NCBI GenBank assembly: GCA_022539475.1 | Contig: VCMS01000194.1 | Location: forward strand, 42,437 to 106,436 | DNA: 64,000 bases | Direction of reading: 5' to 3' | Source: Gracilaria domingensis | Taxonomy: Eukaryota; Rhodophyta; Florideophyceae; Gracilariales; Gracilariaceae | Part shown: positions 22,601 to 35,242 of the stretch, one piece after another | How the letters are laid out: each line of letters opens with the position of its first letter | Position numbering within the stretch: the stretch's first letter is position 1 | Notes under the pieces: model-generated | The model's input: only the letters and a program-made list of their open reading frames with translations | Databases searched by the model: none | Told to the model about the DNA's origin: nothing | Made by a program: the position numbers and the translations under genes

Positions 22601-23458
22601 CATTGAAATTTAGAGAAACTGCGTTAATTTTTTGATAAAATTTTCATTGTTGACTATGTAAGGAACTGTCCTGGAAAATATATTTATATAGTTTTGTTCC
22701 AATTACAAGCAATTATTTTGGTGGAAACCACAGTAAATTTTATTTTTGCTGCTATAGAGAATAACATATCTATTTCCCGATGCATTGGCAAAAAGTTTGG
22801 TCATGGAGAAGGAAAATTAATTCTTTAACGTACAGAAATGCATAAAAGATTATGTAAACTGGTTTGGTTATGGCATCACTGAATAATATTTTGAACAATG
22901 CACATAGCTGGTAATTATCATAGATGACTTCGAATGCTGCTTCATTGGTTCTCTACGCCTATTGAGATATATATACATTTGGAAATCTGAAGAGAACATA
23001 TTTGTTTTACAAGTGCAATGTATATGGTTAATAGTTCTTAAAGGGTTATTCGAAAGGCCGTTGTTTTAATTCGTATAACTTTTGCCAAATTTCCGGCAAT
23101 TCGGAACTGGCAGACGTTTATTACGAGAAAAATGACCCCCAAATTTTGCACCTAAAAACCCCCCATTTCCGCCAAGAAATGTTGGGATCAAATCCCCTAA
23201 TAATAATCCATTATTATAAATTCTCTGACAAAATTCGTTTAATAATCCGTTCCAAAAAGAAAACCACAACTCAATCGACCACACCCACAACAGAAGACCT
23301 ACCTTCGTAGCATTGCCCGCAGGGCTCGCGCTCCCTATCTCGAACTCAACACCTAAACTACAAGTACGTCCCCCATCTGCTCGATTATTCAGGCAACTTT
23401 ACCCCAGCTCCTACAGTTTCGTCGAAGCCAAACCCGCGCACCAAAGTGTGCACTGAAC
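19661..23458. other. AT-rich intergenic region, no gene recognised
   Basis: Nearly 3.8 kb, mostly AT-rich. Two minus-strand ORFs (20589-20921, 20946-21383) of 110 and 145 codons lack an ATG at their starts and match nothing I know. From 21.9 to 23.05 kb there is no long frame at all. The last 400 bp precede the CBS gene and should contain its promoter. Confidence 0.5.
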
Positions 23459-25942
23459 ATGTCGATTCGTTCGTTAGGCGATGTCGTTTCGCGCAGCGGT
23501 CCTTGTGTGTCAATTCGGGAAGATGCTTCTGTTGTGACGCTCGCCAAGACGCTTGCAGACGGCCGAGTGGATGCTGTCGCGGTTATTGCCGTCGCTACCA
23601 GTGCTTTAGTCGGCATCGCCACCAGCCGAGATGTTGCCAAGTGTATTTCAAGGGGTGAAAACATGGACAGTACAAAGGTGTCGCAGATAATGACCGTGCG
23701 ACCCATCACTCTGCCCCCGTCTGAATCACCTGCAAGCGCCCTGGCTCTTATGCGTGAAGGTCGTTTTCGCCACATCCCGATCGTTCACTCCGAGAACGCT
23801 TCGGTGCTTGGCATTGTCAATGTCCTCAACTTGGCATATGATGCCATCACAAGACTGCAAGTGTCCTACTCCATGATTCCTTCTCGCCGAGGCTTTGAAT
23901 TTATGCGGGCCGCTCGTGAAACGATTGAGAAACCTACGTTGCGTCCTATAGTTGAGCGCTCACATTTTGCTACGCTGACAGGGAGTCATAGCGTGGTTGA
24001 GGCTTGTGAGACTCTTGTCCGAGAACATCTTGCCGCTATTGTTATCGTTGACAGCAACAACGTGTTGGAAGGTATATTTACTTGCCGTGATGTAGCAAGC
24101 AGGGTCGTTGCGAAGAGTATGAATCCATATTCAACTCTGCTCAGGCAGGTCATGACAAAAAACCCAGATTCCGCAAGTCCGGAGTACACCATTTTGGAAT
24201 CTCTCCAGCGTATGCAGGCGTGTGGGTTTCGTCATTTGCCCGTTGTAGAGGATAACACTCGCATTGTCATTGGACTTGTTGACGTCCTTCAGTTAGCCAG
24301 CGAAACATTAGTCGGTATTCAATCCGCCGCCGATGACACTTCTCGCGTTGTGCCCCACAAAACGGGATCACACTACAACCAAGCCGCAGTTCGCAGTCGC
24401 GGCGGCATCACTAGCATCTTCAGCAGTTTGTTTTCGAATTCCTATGCCCAGAGCGAATTTGTTCCAGAAGACCGTTTTCATCGAATTCCGAACCTTCAAA
24501 CACAGCCTCGAACTATCCCGAGTTATTATTCTCATCCAACACTTTCGTCATCAACGAGAAGGCAGTTTAGCTACCGACCTTCAGGTCCCTCCAGCACGCT
24601 CTCTTCCAGCTCGCGAGGCCGAATGATTCCCCCGGATACCCCAGTCGCATCGTTCAAATTCAGAGATATAAATAATGAATATCGAAGGATCAAAGTTCCA
24701 ATGAATGTCGGGCCTGGCGCATATGATCAATTTGTCTTGGATGTTCGTCGTCGGTTTGCAGGTTCGAGTAGCGTAGGGGCCATCAAGATCAAATATCTCG
24801 ATGAAGATAAGGATGAGATTCTTATATCGAATGACGAAGACTTGGTGTCATGTTTTGAAGACTATCTGGATATGCGAAGCAAAACAGTGTTTTTGAAAGT
24901 TTACGAAGCGGAGCACGCGACAACCAGCCAAATACAGTCACCGGTCTCCTCAAACCCGAGTTCGATAATGGGGAGCCCTCACCAGCAGCTAAACTCCGTA
25001 AGAACCGAGTTTTCATCGAAATCGTCGAGACCAGCTTCCGAAGATTCTCGGGATGACAGTAACGCCATGACTACACTGAAGAGGAGATCATCGCGTCCCG
25101 TGTTGCTAACCCCGTCGCAGGAAAAAGGAGCAGAGGCGCACAAAAAAATGCTTGATGGGGAGAACGATGAAGCCATAGCCCTGTATGAAGAAGCGTTGAG
25201 GTTGGACCCAGATAACGCAAGGGCGCAAGGTGGTAGAGGCGCTGCACGATTGTTCAGCGGGAACTCTGTTGGAGCTGAAGAAGATTACCGGACAGCTTTG
25301 CATATGCTTGAGAGGGGAAGAGGTGGGTCAGTTGGAGACCTTACTTTCCAGATGTGCATCGTAGGTCTGGTTGAATCATTGATTGACCAAAGGAGGTATG
25401 AGGAGGCCGTTTCGGCTGCGTCAAGGATTGATCCGAACTGTGGGAACACTGGGTGTAACGACGCCTTCCGTGATGAACTCGATTCCGCCAGTAATGCTGC
25501 TCGAGTGGCTCTCGAAGCAAATGAGTTTGCTGAGGCCATGAGCTGTTACTCGAACGCGATTCGGGTCGAAACAGCGTACTTGAAGCTGATGCCTAGTGAA
25601 ACTCCAAGGGCCTCGTTGCGATTAGGTAGGGCGAAGTGTTATAAGGCACTTGAGGATTATGACATGGCGCTGGAGGACTATGAGGCGGCGGTTCAGATTG
25701 AACCCGAAAGCGTTGCTGGGCACAAAGGATGTGGAAAGTGCCTAGCGGAGCTTGAACAAATCGAAAAGGCATTGGAATCATACAAGATGGCCCACAAGCT
25801 AGATCCCGCGGATGATGAAGTAAGAAATGAAATTGAAGTGATCAAACGCATTCTCCCTGATCCTTTGGAGAATAAGAAAGCTGAAATAGCCAAGCTTGGA
25901 GCTCTGCTAGGCGGCATGAAACTACCGGGGAAACCATCATGA
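23459..25942 (+). CDS. Four-CBS, PB1 and TPR domain protein
   Basis: A single-exon 827-residue protein. Residues about 1-130 and 155-290 form two pairs of CBS motifs (for example VTLAKTLADGRVDAVAVI, ALMREGRFRHIPIVHSEN and QACGFRHLPVVEDN), which usually bind adenine nucleotides. A Ser-rich linker follows. Residues about 394-482 are a PB1 domain with an acidic OPCA-type motif (YLDEDKDEILISNDEDL). From about 553 to 810 there are tetratricopeptide repeats. Plants have related CBS-CBS-PB1 proteins, but I do not know a TPR array fused to them. PB1 and TPR both mediate protein contacts, so this looks like a nucleotide-sensing scaffold; that role is inference. The ATG at 23459 is the first in frame. 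Confidence 0.9.
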   Translation: MSIRSLGDVVSRSGPCVSIREDASVVTLAKTLADGRVDAVAVIAVATSALVGIATSRDVAKCISRGENMDSTKVSQIMTVRPITLPPSESPASALALMREGRFRHIPIVHSENASVLGIVNVLNLAYDAITRLQVSYSMIPSRRGFEFMRAARETIEKPTLRPIVERSHFATLTGSHSVVEACETLVREHLAAIVIVDSNNVLEGIFTCRDVASRVVAKSMNPYSTLLRQVMTKNPDSASPEYTILESLQRMQACGFRHLPVVEDNTRIVIGLVDVLQLASETLVGIQSAADDTSRVVPHKTGSHYNQAAVRSRGGITSIFSSLFSNSYAQSEFVPEDRFHRIPNLQTQPRTIPSYYSHPTLSSSTRRQFSYRPSGPSSTLSSSSRGRMIPPDTPVASFKFRDINNEYRRIKVPMNVGPGAYDQFVLDVRRRFAGSSSVGAIKIKYLDEDKDEILISNDEDLVSCFEDYLDMRSKTVFLKVYEAEHATTSQIQSPVSSNPSSIMGSPHQQLNSVRTEFSSKSSRPASEDSRDDSNAMTTLKRRSSRPVLLTPSQEKGAEAHKKMLDGENDEAIALYEEALRLDPDNARAQGGRGAARLFSGNSVGAEEDYRTALHMLERGRGGSVGDLTFQMCIVGLVESLIDQRRYEEAVSAASRIDPNCGNTGCNDAFRDELDSASNAARVALEANEFAEAMSCYSNAIRVETAYLKLMPSETPRASLRLGRAKCYKALEDYDMALEDYEAAVQIEPESVAGHKGCGKCLAELEQIEKALESYKMAHKLDPADDEVRNEIEVIKRILPDPLENKKAEIAKLGALLGGMKLPGKPS

Positions 25943-27702
25943 CGCTCAGAACTAACTCGATTAAACTCTAATGTTCCATTGGACAATCGCCCGGCTTTTT
26001 GCATTGCAGATTCGTTGCTTGGTGCATGCCGGTGCTTTTTTCCCTCTTGGGCGGAAGCAGTAAGTCTCAACGGAGGGTGTTAGGTTAACCGCTCTTATTC
26101 CTTCGGTACAGTATTGATGTCGGCAGATTACATTTTCTAGTGCCAGTATGCACGAAGGTATTGTACTGTTTGTGACAGACTTTTATCTTACTGACAAAGC
26201 AACTTTTCATAACGTGCCTAACTTGGCCATGCTGAGAGTAAGGAAAGCAATGTGTACGACGATACGTCAAACAGATCTACGGTCCGCACCAGTTTACTAT
26301 TCCGAATTCTTGATACAATTAAGCAGAGAGAGGGTAGAATCGCTCGATGCCACGCCAGAGGGGACCGCAACACATCGATCCGAGCCCCCTGTTACGGCAG
26401 TGCTGACTTGAGCTTCTCAATCACTCTTCACATAAGAGCTGTAGCCGAACAATTCTTACGTACATACATATTTGGCCGGCGCTGTCGAAACAAACAGTCA
26501 ATATTGAAAGTCGCTTGTTACTGTGAAATCATCTTTGGCGAAGATGTCTCTTTCTTTCTCTTTGAGAAGACGATAAAGTTGCAGAGCTTCAATGCGTAGG
26601 TTTGCTAACGATCCAACGACGCACAATATCTCTACATTGCAGCCATTCTCCACTAATCAGTTGCTGTATTACAATTTCTGGGGTAAGGCGAGAAAGTTTT
26701 GATCTTACGTGTTTTCGAACAGGGCGTTTCTCTACCAACGCTCATTGCCTTCGTCCTCATATGAACGTCTTCATTCATCCTCTAGTAAAGAAGGGCATAC
26801 TACGCTATGATGTCAATACGAGCATTGGTATTTCCTTTCTACGTCAGTCTATGGTATCGGGGTACGCGGGGAATACTAGATAGCAACGAACGCTGGGCGC
26901 ACTGCCTGGGGTCAACTCTTTCTGCTTCGCGATCCGCTTCGTTCCACGCGCTTCTTCAATGCGTCCCTTTCAAATTGTGCTCCTTTCAAAAGTGCAAGGA
27001 AGGATTCTGCCGTAAAAGGTCGGATCCATTGCAATCGCTCTTTCGCTGATGTAGAGCCCTACCTTAGCACCCGTAGCAGTTGTGCAAAAATAGTCCCAAG
27101 AGAGGTTAAGCTAGCATAGCTGTCTCTGAAGAAGCAGAAAGTAAAACCTGCGGCTTTGGTCTGCGTAGAGCTTCCTCAGAATTTCTTGATGTAAAAGTAA
27201 GACACTCTAGTGGATATGAGGTTAAGAGCAGGCCTCTCATTCCTTGACATTCCGATGAGAACATGCTATCCCGATGAGCACACGCCATCTCCATTCGGGA
27301 TGGAACTGTTGTCATGGAACTTCCATGGAAGGCGATGTCGTAACCTACTGTATCTATGAGTGCACTCACGAGAATCGAGGAAGGAAGGCGGGCCTTGATG
27401 CACGTGTCGCCGTGAATCGTGACCAACAAAATCTCAAATACGCGTAGCAACTAATTCTGTGGGGTGAAGCTGGGCCACAATTGTTTTTGTTTGCCGTTGA
27501 CGTAACTGGTTCAGTGCATGAACTTCATTCATCCATTCATTCATCTCGCTCTATCTGCGCAATGCGCGCTAAGCATTCCGTATATAACACGTTCCCTCCC
27601 GCCGGAACACCGGCAAGTCTAAATCCACGTCTTGATGTTACGAATCCAACCGGCTGTGGGACTGGTCAGCGCCTGTGTTCCTCGTAAAGACATAAACTAC
27701 AA
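25943..27702. other. Intergenic, no gene seen
   Basis: About 1.76 kb between two plus-strand genes. ORFs of 60-115 codons occur on both strands without ATG or conserved features. The 3' part should hold the promoter of the SRPBCC gene. Confidence 0.5.
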
Positions 27703-28155
27703 ATGGTGAAGTACCGAGCTTCAATCGTCGTCCCGTTTGCGCGCGACCGCGTTTGGAAACTAATGTCCGATTGGACAAACTTGGCCAAATGGGATGTCAA
27801 TATTACCAAATCCGAACTTGCAGCTTCGGAACCTGCTGACGCGCGTGGGGAAGGGACCAAGTATGACTGCGCTTTCAGCCTTCAAGGCTCCGATATTGAA
27901 GTGGACTACACGTGCGTAAAGTACGAAGAACCTGACTTGTGTCAGTTTGTCGGCCTCGCCAAACTGTTCAGATCCCAAGATACACTTGAGTTTGAATCCA
28001 AGGACGACGGCACGAAGATCACAGCGGAATTCAACCTCACCTTTAGAGGTTTGTTGTCGCCGTTCTCATTTGTCATGAACGGGGCCATGCAGAAGACCGG
28101 TCCGATTGTCATGGACGATATCAAGAAATTTGTCACAGCACAGCTCGAGGACTAA
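27703..28155 (+). CDS. SRPBCC (START-like) family protein
   Basis: A 150-residue single-domain protein starting VKYRASIVVPFARDRVWKLM, the usual opening strand and helix of polyketide cyclase/dehydrase-type SRPBCC folds, followed by SDWTNLAKWD (the typical tryptophan-containing turn) and ending in a long C-terminal helix (GPIVMDDIKKFVTAQLED). Such folds bind hydrophobic ligands in an internal cavity. No signal or transit peptide is evident, so it is probably cytosolic. The ligand cannot be inferred. Confidence 0.82.
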   Translation: MVKYRASIVVPFARDRVWKLMSDWTNLAKWDVNITKSELAASEPADARGEGTKYDCAFSLQGSDIEVDYTCVKYEEPDLCQFVGLAKLFRSQDTLEFESKDDGTKITAEFNLTFRGLLSPFSFVMNGAMQKTGPIVMDDIKKFVTAQLED

Positions 28156-28160
28156 CATAG

Positions 28161-28667
28161 ATGCCAACTGCATATGGCCTAATCTTGTTAAAGATACTAA
28201 CCGGACCGCCTGGGCTTTGCTTCAACTGTAAACATATTCGAACTGAATTCACTCTTCTCAAAACGTTTGAAACACTTCAAAGCTTCTGCACTCCTCAGCT
28301 GTTAACTTACTTGTCTCCCTTTGACTCCTCCGCTAAGTGTACATCATGGCCCTTCTGCCAAAATGCAATAAGTTCAAAAGTAGACTGCTTACCAGCGACG
28401 CTGCTTCTTGAGAAGCTCCACCCCACAGCATTCAACTGGGATTATTCTCAGCTGCTATTATCTTTCATTCAGGACATCTGTTCTCATCCTACGCCAACTA
28501 AGATTCCTGAAAAGACAACCAGACAATCCGTTTTGATATTGTTCATGAACAATCAAACTATAGACGAAGAAAATGAAATTCTTCTTCGCCAACTCGTGGC
28601 AATAACTCAAGATTGGGATCCATCTGCGCAAGAGAGCACCCATCGCTACGAAAAACTACCGGTTTAG
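28161..28667 (+). CDS. Hypothetical ORF, doubtful
   Basis: A 168-codon ORF whose ATG lies 5 bp after the stop of the SRPBCC gene. Its composition looks protein-like (NWDYSQLLLSFIQDI and similar) but no domain is recognised, and it fills the space before the convergent RuvBL2 3' end. It may be 3' UTR sequence. Eukaryotic genes are rarely this close on the same strand. Confidence 0.2.
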   Translation: MPTAYGLILLKILTGPPGLCFNCKHIRTEFTLLKTFETLQSFCTPQLLTYLSPFDSSAKCTSWPFCQNAISSKVDCLPATLLLEKLHPTAFNWDYSQLLLSFIQDICSHPTPTKIPEKTTRQSVLILFMNNQTIDEENEILLRQLVAITQDWDPSAQESTHRYEKLPV

Positions 28668-28733
28668 CGCAACCAGGAAAAACGAATGAGAACGTGGGAA
28701 CGAATTTCGGTCATATGGTTACAAACGCGCCTG

Positions 28734-30651
<1,918 letters not shown>

Positions 30652-31980
30652 ATGTCCGCCACAAGCTCTCCTGCGTTCACGACTGCAACCCCCCTCGCTT
30701 CGCGCCGCCCAGCCACTACCTTTCAATCGCCGCTAAACGCCACCCGTCCACCACGTTCCGCGCCACTGCCGCCGCGGTCGCGCCGTGTCATCGTACCTCG
30801 TGCATCTGGCGACTATTATCAGACACTAGGGGTGTCTCGCAATGCTTCTGAGAAGGAAATAAAGACCGCCTTCCGTCAGAAGGCACGAAAACTTCACCCA
30901 GACGTGAACAAAGCCCCTGATGCAAAGGAGCGGTTTCAGGAAGTTTCTCGCGCGTATGAGGTGCTTTCCGACACTAACTTGCGTCAAAGATATGACCAGT
31001 TTGGAGAGGCCGGTGTGAAGGGAGCTTCTCAACCTGGCTTTGCTGACTTTGGTGGCCAGGACTTTGGAAGCTTCTCGGATATTTTCGACACGTTCTTTGG
31101 CGGTGGACAGACCAGCGCGCGTTCGAGGCGCAGGGCTGGCCCTCAGCCGGGAGATGATTTGCGTCTGGATGTTGACATCCCCTTTGAGACAGCCGTGTTT
31201 GGTGCCGAGCAGAAGATTCGCTTCAGTCATTTAGAAACATGTTCGACGTGCGATGGAACCGGCGTCAAGCCTGGCAAAAAGCCAAGGACTTGTTCGACGT
31301 GCGATGGTTCTGGCTCGGTCACCCAGGTTGTGCGAACACCGCTGGGAATGTTCCAACAGACTACCACCTGCACGACTTGTCGCGGAACTGGAGAAGTTGT
31401 GGATGAATACTGTGGTTCGTGTGGAGGAAGGGGTAGAAATCAGGTCACCAAACAGCTCCAAATTACCATTCCTGCTGGTGTGGATTCTGGGAGCAGACTT
31501 CGTGTTAGGAATGAGGGTGACGCTGGAGCAAAGGGAGGCCCCCCTGGGGACCTTTATGTTGTTCTCAGGGTTAAGGATTCTTCCGAGTTCTCAAGGGAGG
31601 GGACAAATATCTATTCGCAGATTTCAATATCTTATCTTGATGCCATTCTTGGTCGAAGTGTTCCAGTCAAGACGGTGGATGGTTATGTGGACATGAACAT
31701 TTCTCCAGGCACTCAGCCCGCTTCTGTGCAAAGAATCGACGGAAAAGGTGTTCCGAAACTTGGCAATCCAACAGTGCGGGGTGATCACTTTGTCACCATC
31801 AACGTAAAGATTCCTACTAGGCTCAATAGCGAGGAGAGGAAGCTTGTTCAGAAACTGGATGACCTTTCTTCAGGGAGTGCTGCGAAGAATGGGAAGGCCA
31901 CTGCTGGTGCGACTAGTGAAAAGTCCAAGAAGGGCAGCAAGAAAAGTGAAGGGTTCTTCAACTTTGGAAAGAAGAAGTGA
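30652..31980 (+). CDS. Plastid-type DnaJ (HSP40, class A)
   Basis: A 442-residue co-chaperone. Residues 1-50 are rich in Ser, Thr, Pro and Arg without acids, as in a plastid transit peptide. The J domain follows (about 53-118, HPD at 82-84), then a Gly/Phe-rich region, then four CxxCxGxG zinc-finger repeats (about 197-262: [32 protein letters not shown]), the C-terminal substrate domains, and a Lys/Ser-rich tail. It resembles the DjlA/DJA5-type chloroplast DnaJ proteins and bacterial DnaJ. It would deliver clients to stromal HSP70. No intron. Confidence 0.93.
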   Translation: MSATSSPAFTTATPLASRRPATTFQSPLNATRPPRSAPLPPRSRRVIVPRASGDYYQTLGVSRNASEKEIKTAFRQKARKLHPDVNKAPDAKERFQEVSRAYEVLSDTNLRQRYDQFGEAGVKGASQPGFADFGGQDFGSFSDIFDTFFGGGQTSARSRRRAGPQPGDDLRLDVDIPFETAVFGAEQKIRFSHLETCSTCDGTGVKPGKKPRTCSTCDGSGSVTQVVRTPLGMFQQTTTCTTCRGTGEVVDEYCGSCGGRGRNQVTKQLQITIPAGVDSGSRLRVRNEGDAGAKGGPPGDLYVVLRVKDSSEFSREGTNIYSQISISYLDAILGRSVPVKTVDGYVDMNISPGTQPASVQRIDGKGVPKLGNPTVRGDHFVTINVKIPTRLNSEERKLVQKLDDLSSGSAAKNGKATAGATSEKSKKGSKKSEGFFNFGKKK

Positions 31981-32653
31981 CTCCTTGTCGCGATCGGCAT
32001 GATCGCACTTTTCTTTATCCGCTTGGGTTTTTTCAGGAGAACTAATTGACGATGCTGAACAGAACCGCTTCCGCAGCACTTGGAACCTGTCAAGGGTGTC
32101 GATAGACATATGACTATCCTCAAAGGAACGAGAAGATTACAAGTTGTGGTGATATATGCATGAGTCTTGGAATTGAGGAGGATGTAGGATTACTTACCTT
32201 TGTTTCCGGCAGTTTGGGACTTTGATGTGAAGCAACTTATCTTTTCGAGGGGTTTCTGCCATGCGCAATCTCTCTTTCACGATAGGTTGACTTGAAATTT
32301 TGGTAAACTTGAATCAAATTGACTGCGATGTGTGTCTGTGAACGCTTTGATGGGGTATGTAATGGGGTAACATTCTTTGCCAGATGACTTGACCGTCGTC
32401 GACAGAGCTATCTATGGTTCCACATGTATGACAAGTAATTTTTGATGGCATTCTTCTTTGGAACCACTACGAAATACATGTAGGTCAAGGACGAAGCGTA
32501 GCACAACGCGTTTACATCGGATTAGCAGAACGTTAGAAAGTCTCGTAGGGGAGAGAGTCAGGACAAGAAATAAGCCCTTTTGTCAGATATACAAGTCGTG
32601 TCTTTGGTACGCTCACCGCTCCCTCAATCTCAAAATCATTCTTGAAACTGTCT
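31981..32653. other. Convergent intergenic region, no gene seen
   Basis: 673 bp between the stop codons of the DnaJ gene and the kinase-like gene. I see only 3' flanking sequence. Confidence 0.5.
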
Positions 32654-33808
32654 TCATTGACGCTTAGATCTAAGTGTCTCTGCCGTTTCAAGGAGGGAGA
32701 CGGGGGCGTCTAAGAAACAGCTTGATGTGCTCATGTTGTTCGGAGACGTTGTGAGCGTAGACGGGAAGAGTCGATATCGAAGAACCTGCTGAGTGAGCTC
32801 TGCCAGATCACAAAAGGCGCCTTCGGCGACAATCTGTCCCCGCCATGAATGTAGCCATCTCAGCAACTTTTGCCCCATTAAGGCGTACATGCCGCGAGCT
32901 CGAACATCGTCGTGCAACGGCATGAGAGAGATGAAAAGGCTGGCTGTGACTAGAACGACACTCCAGCGGGATACGTTTGGATACAATACCGACACTTGGT
33001 CGAAGAAAGCGTTGAGCAACAAAAATTGATAGGCGAGTTCGTACGGTTCGCTCTTGAGGATATGGTCGTAGCCGCAAAGCGATTGCAGTACTTTTGCTAG
33101 GTCGTAATACACATCGCCAGAAGTTGTATGCAACGCTCCTTGCGCACCGCGCATGTCAAGGAAGACCACAGATCTATCAACTCCGTTGTAGAGGACATTT
33201 GTAAATACAGGGTCGCCATGAATCACACTTGAGCGAAGGGGTGTGTGCTCACGAAGGTAAGAGCACAGCAGGTCAATATCAGCTTTTGTGACGCCATGCG
33301 CAAAATAGAGCGACTTGCTGTTGATGTACCTTTGGTGCAGCTTGGGGATGTAATTGTATCTCAGCATCGATTCGTCCGGGATTACGGCGGTATTGGTGAA
33401 GTGCATTTTGTGGAGCGTTTGTAGGAGGTCGTCAATGTGCTGTTTGGTCAAACGGGCGCTGGTGAGGATATGTGACATGTTTGTGGCTGGAATGTACTCG
33501 AGCACGATTGTCAAAATGGTGTGGTTGTGGTGTTGTGTCTCATAGTGATCCAGCAGTCTTGGGAAGAAAGGCAGCAGCTGGGGTGGGATGTTCTGATAGA
33601 AGAAAAGCTCGGCGCTCAGAGATGGGTGCGACGAACTCTTTACAACCACGGGCATGGGGGAGGTGTGCTGGACGTAGACATTGTTAAAGTGGCGCGGTGG
33701 AATAAACGAGGAGGGCAACGACGTGGGCGGGGCTTGCGGGGAGTCTGGGAAGAAAGAAAGCTGGGCGAGGTTTTGTATTTGCTGCTGAGTGTTGTGCAAG
33801 CGCTCCAT
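32654..33808 (-). CDS. APH-fold phosphotransferase-like protein
   Basis: A 384-residue protein with the catalytic signature of aminoglycoside/choline kinase-like enzymes: VIHGDPVFTNVLYNG (His197, Asp199, Asn204) and a metal-binding D217 in FLDMRG. A Lys in VVVKSSSHPS is a candidate nucleotide-binding residue. The DxRG form occurs in relatives linked to polysaccharide or lipid head-group biosynthesis, so the substrate may be a sugar or amino alcohol; I cannot choose. The first ATG in frame is at 33808; the frame extends upstream to 33853 without another ATG. No membrane segment. Confidence 0.72.
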   Translation of the reverse strand: MERLHNTQQQIQNLAQLSFFPDSPQAPPTSLPSSFIPPRHFNNVYVQHTSPMPVVVKSSSHPSLSAELFFYQNIPPQLLPFFPRLLDHYETQHHNHTILTIVLEYIPATNMSHILTSARLTKQHIDDLLQTLHKMHFTNTAVIPDESMLRYNYIPKLHQRYINSKSLYFAHGVTKADIDLLCSYLREHTPLRSSVIHGDPVFTNVLYNGVDRSVVFLDMRGAQGALHTTSGDVYYDLAKVLQSLCGYDHILKSEPYELAYQFLLLNAFFDQVSVLYPNVSRWSVVLVTASLFISLMPLHDDVRARGMYALMGQKLLRWLHSWRGQIVAEGAFCDLAELTQQVLRYRLFPSTLTTSPNNMSTSSCFLDAPVSLLETAETLRSKRQ

Positions 33809-34419
33809 TGCGTTTGACGATGATGTCGACGGAGGGCCGCGTTGTACAGACAACGTGGGGGAGAAGCATGGGGCTCATGATCAATGATCACCGACAGCTG
33901 GGCGTTGAGGCAAGTGGAAGGCGTATCCTTACCATCGATTGAACACGCTCCGAGTTATGACAGACGAGGACGCGCTACAAATCAAGGCGCGGCGCGCGGG
34001 TAGTGAGTCAGTCGTACTGACAGAGGCGCGCGCGCATCGCCGCGGTTCGCACCGTTACTAACCTTTAGATATGGACGGCGCCGCGCGTCCAGGCGGACGT
34101 CGGCCGCCAAACCTTTTCCGCTTCGAATTCACCGCGCGGCCGCGAGCGCGCCGCAATTCAAGCGCATCATCATCACCACATCGCGCGCGCGATGCCCAGA
34201 TGTGATCATGATTCACGCGTCCGCCGCGCCACGTCGGCCACGTCCGCGGGGCGCCCCCGCACTGCAGCACTGCTGCGCGCCGAAGGTTGGGGAAGGTTGG
34301 CGCCGATTGCGAGGCGCGCATCGGCGCAGCCGCAGCCGCGCGCCGCATCGCCGCCAAGCCGCATCGCCCGCCGAGCCGCATCGCCCGCCGAGCCGCATCG
34401 CCCGCCGAGCCGCGACAAC
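33809..34419. promoter_or_regulatory. Divergent promoter region, kinase-like / uS4m
   Basis: The 611 bp switch from ordinary composition to extreme GC richness at about 33.97 kb. It includes a 17-bp tandem repeat just before the uS4m ATG. An open frame from an ATG at 34192 reads into uS4m. Confidence 0.5.
34356..34414. repeat. 17-bp tandem repeat upstream of uS4m
   Basis: Units (A/G)AGCCGCATCGCCCGCC at 34356, 34373 and 34390 and a partial at 34407, ending 5 bp before the ATG at 34420. The unit length is not a multiple of three. Confidence 0.9.
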
Positions 34420-35214
34420 ATGCCCGTCGACTACCGGCTCAAGAACCTGCGCCGCCTGTTCGGCGAGCCGTCGTTCCTGCGCGCCGTCTCGGACACGCCG
34501 CCGCCCACGCCGCTGGGCAAGGCGGCGCGCGCCGCCAGCGCCGCGCCGCCCGATGCGCGCGCCAAGCGCACCAAGCCGCCCGGCGGCCCGCCGCGCGCCT
34601 TCTTCTCCGAGCAGCCGCCGCGCTCCGTGCGCAACAAGGCCGTGTCGTCGCAGCTCTTCTCCGTGCACCTGTACGAGAAGCAGAAGATGCGGCTGTACTA
34701 CGGCGCCATCCGCGACGCCACGTTCAAAAAGTACGTCGCCAAGGCCGCAAGCACGCGCCACAACGTCGACGCGCAGCTGATCCGCCTGCTGGAGCTGCGC
34801 CTCGACTCGTTTCTGTACCGCACCTCCTTCGTCAAGACGCCCGCGCAGGCGCGCCAGTGGATCTACCACGGGCACGTGCTGGTCAACGGCGACGTGGTCA
34901 CCGTCAAGAGCTTTCAGATGCGCCCCGGCGACATTATGAGCATTGCGCAGCACCACGTGCCGCACGCGCTGCAGGCCAGCCTGGAGAGCGCGCAGATCCG
35001 AAAGGCGTTCGGCTGCGGCGCGTCGTGGATCGTGTCGCGCGCCGACGTGGCGGGCATGCTGCCCTGGATGGAGATCGACCGCGTCGGGCTGTCGGCCGCC
35101 CTGGTGCGCTTGCCGACGGACGCGGAGGCGCGCGCCATGACCAGAGCGGCGCTGTTCCCGTTTATCCGAGACGCCAACCTCAACCCGCTCGCCGCCATGC
35201 GCGCGTACCGATGA
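34420..35214 (+). CDS. Mitochondrial small-subunit ribosomal protein uS4
   Basis: A 264-residue uS4 (S4 domain) protein. It has YEKQKMRLYYG, as in the RpsD N-terminal domain, and an S4 RNA-binding domain at about 122-185 (RLLELRLDSFLYRT ... ARQWIYHGHVLVNGDVV ... MRPGD). A long C-terminal tail follows. Red-algal plastids encode their own rps4, so a nuclear copy is most likely mitochondrial. An upstream in-frame ATG at 34192 would add 76 residues rich in Arg, Ala and Ser, which could be a presequence; I chose 34420 because the protein opens there like other uS4m (MPVDYRLKNLRRLF). The stop is 28 bp from that of ISCA2. Confidence 0.85.
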   Translation: MPVDYRLKNLRRLFGEPSFLRAVSDTPPPTPLGKAARAASAAPPDARAKRTKPPGGPPRAFFSEQPPRSVRNKAVSSQLFSVHLYEKQKMRLYYGAIRDATFKKYVAKAASTRHNVDAQLIRLLELRLDSFLYRTSFVKTPAQARQWIYHGHVLVNGDVVTVKSFQMRPGDIMSIAQHHVPHALQASLESAQIRKAFGCGASWIVSRADVAGMLPWMEIDRVGLSAALVRLPTDAEARAMTRAALFPFIRDANLNPLAAMRAYR

Positions 35215-35242
35215 TAAACGCGATGATAAACACAGCAAGCCG

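Noticed and set aside
27106-27450. 114-codon minus-strand ORF
   Set aside because: It begins at TTG, lacks any motif and lies in intergenic sequence.
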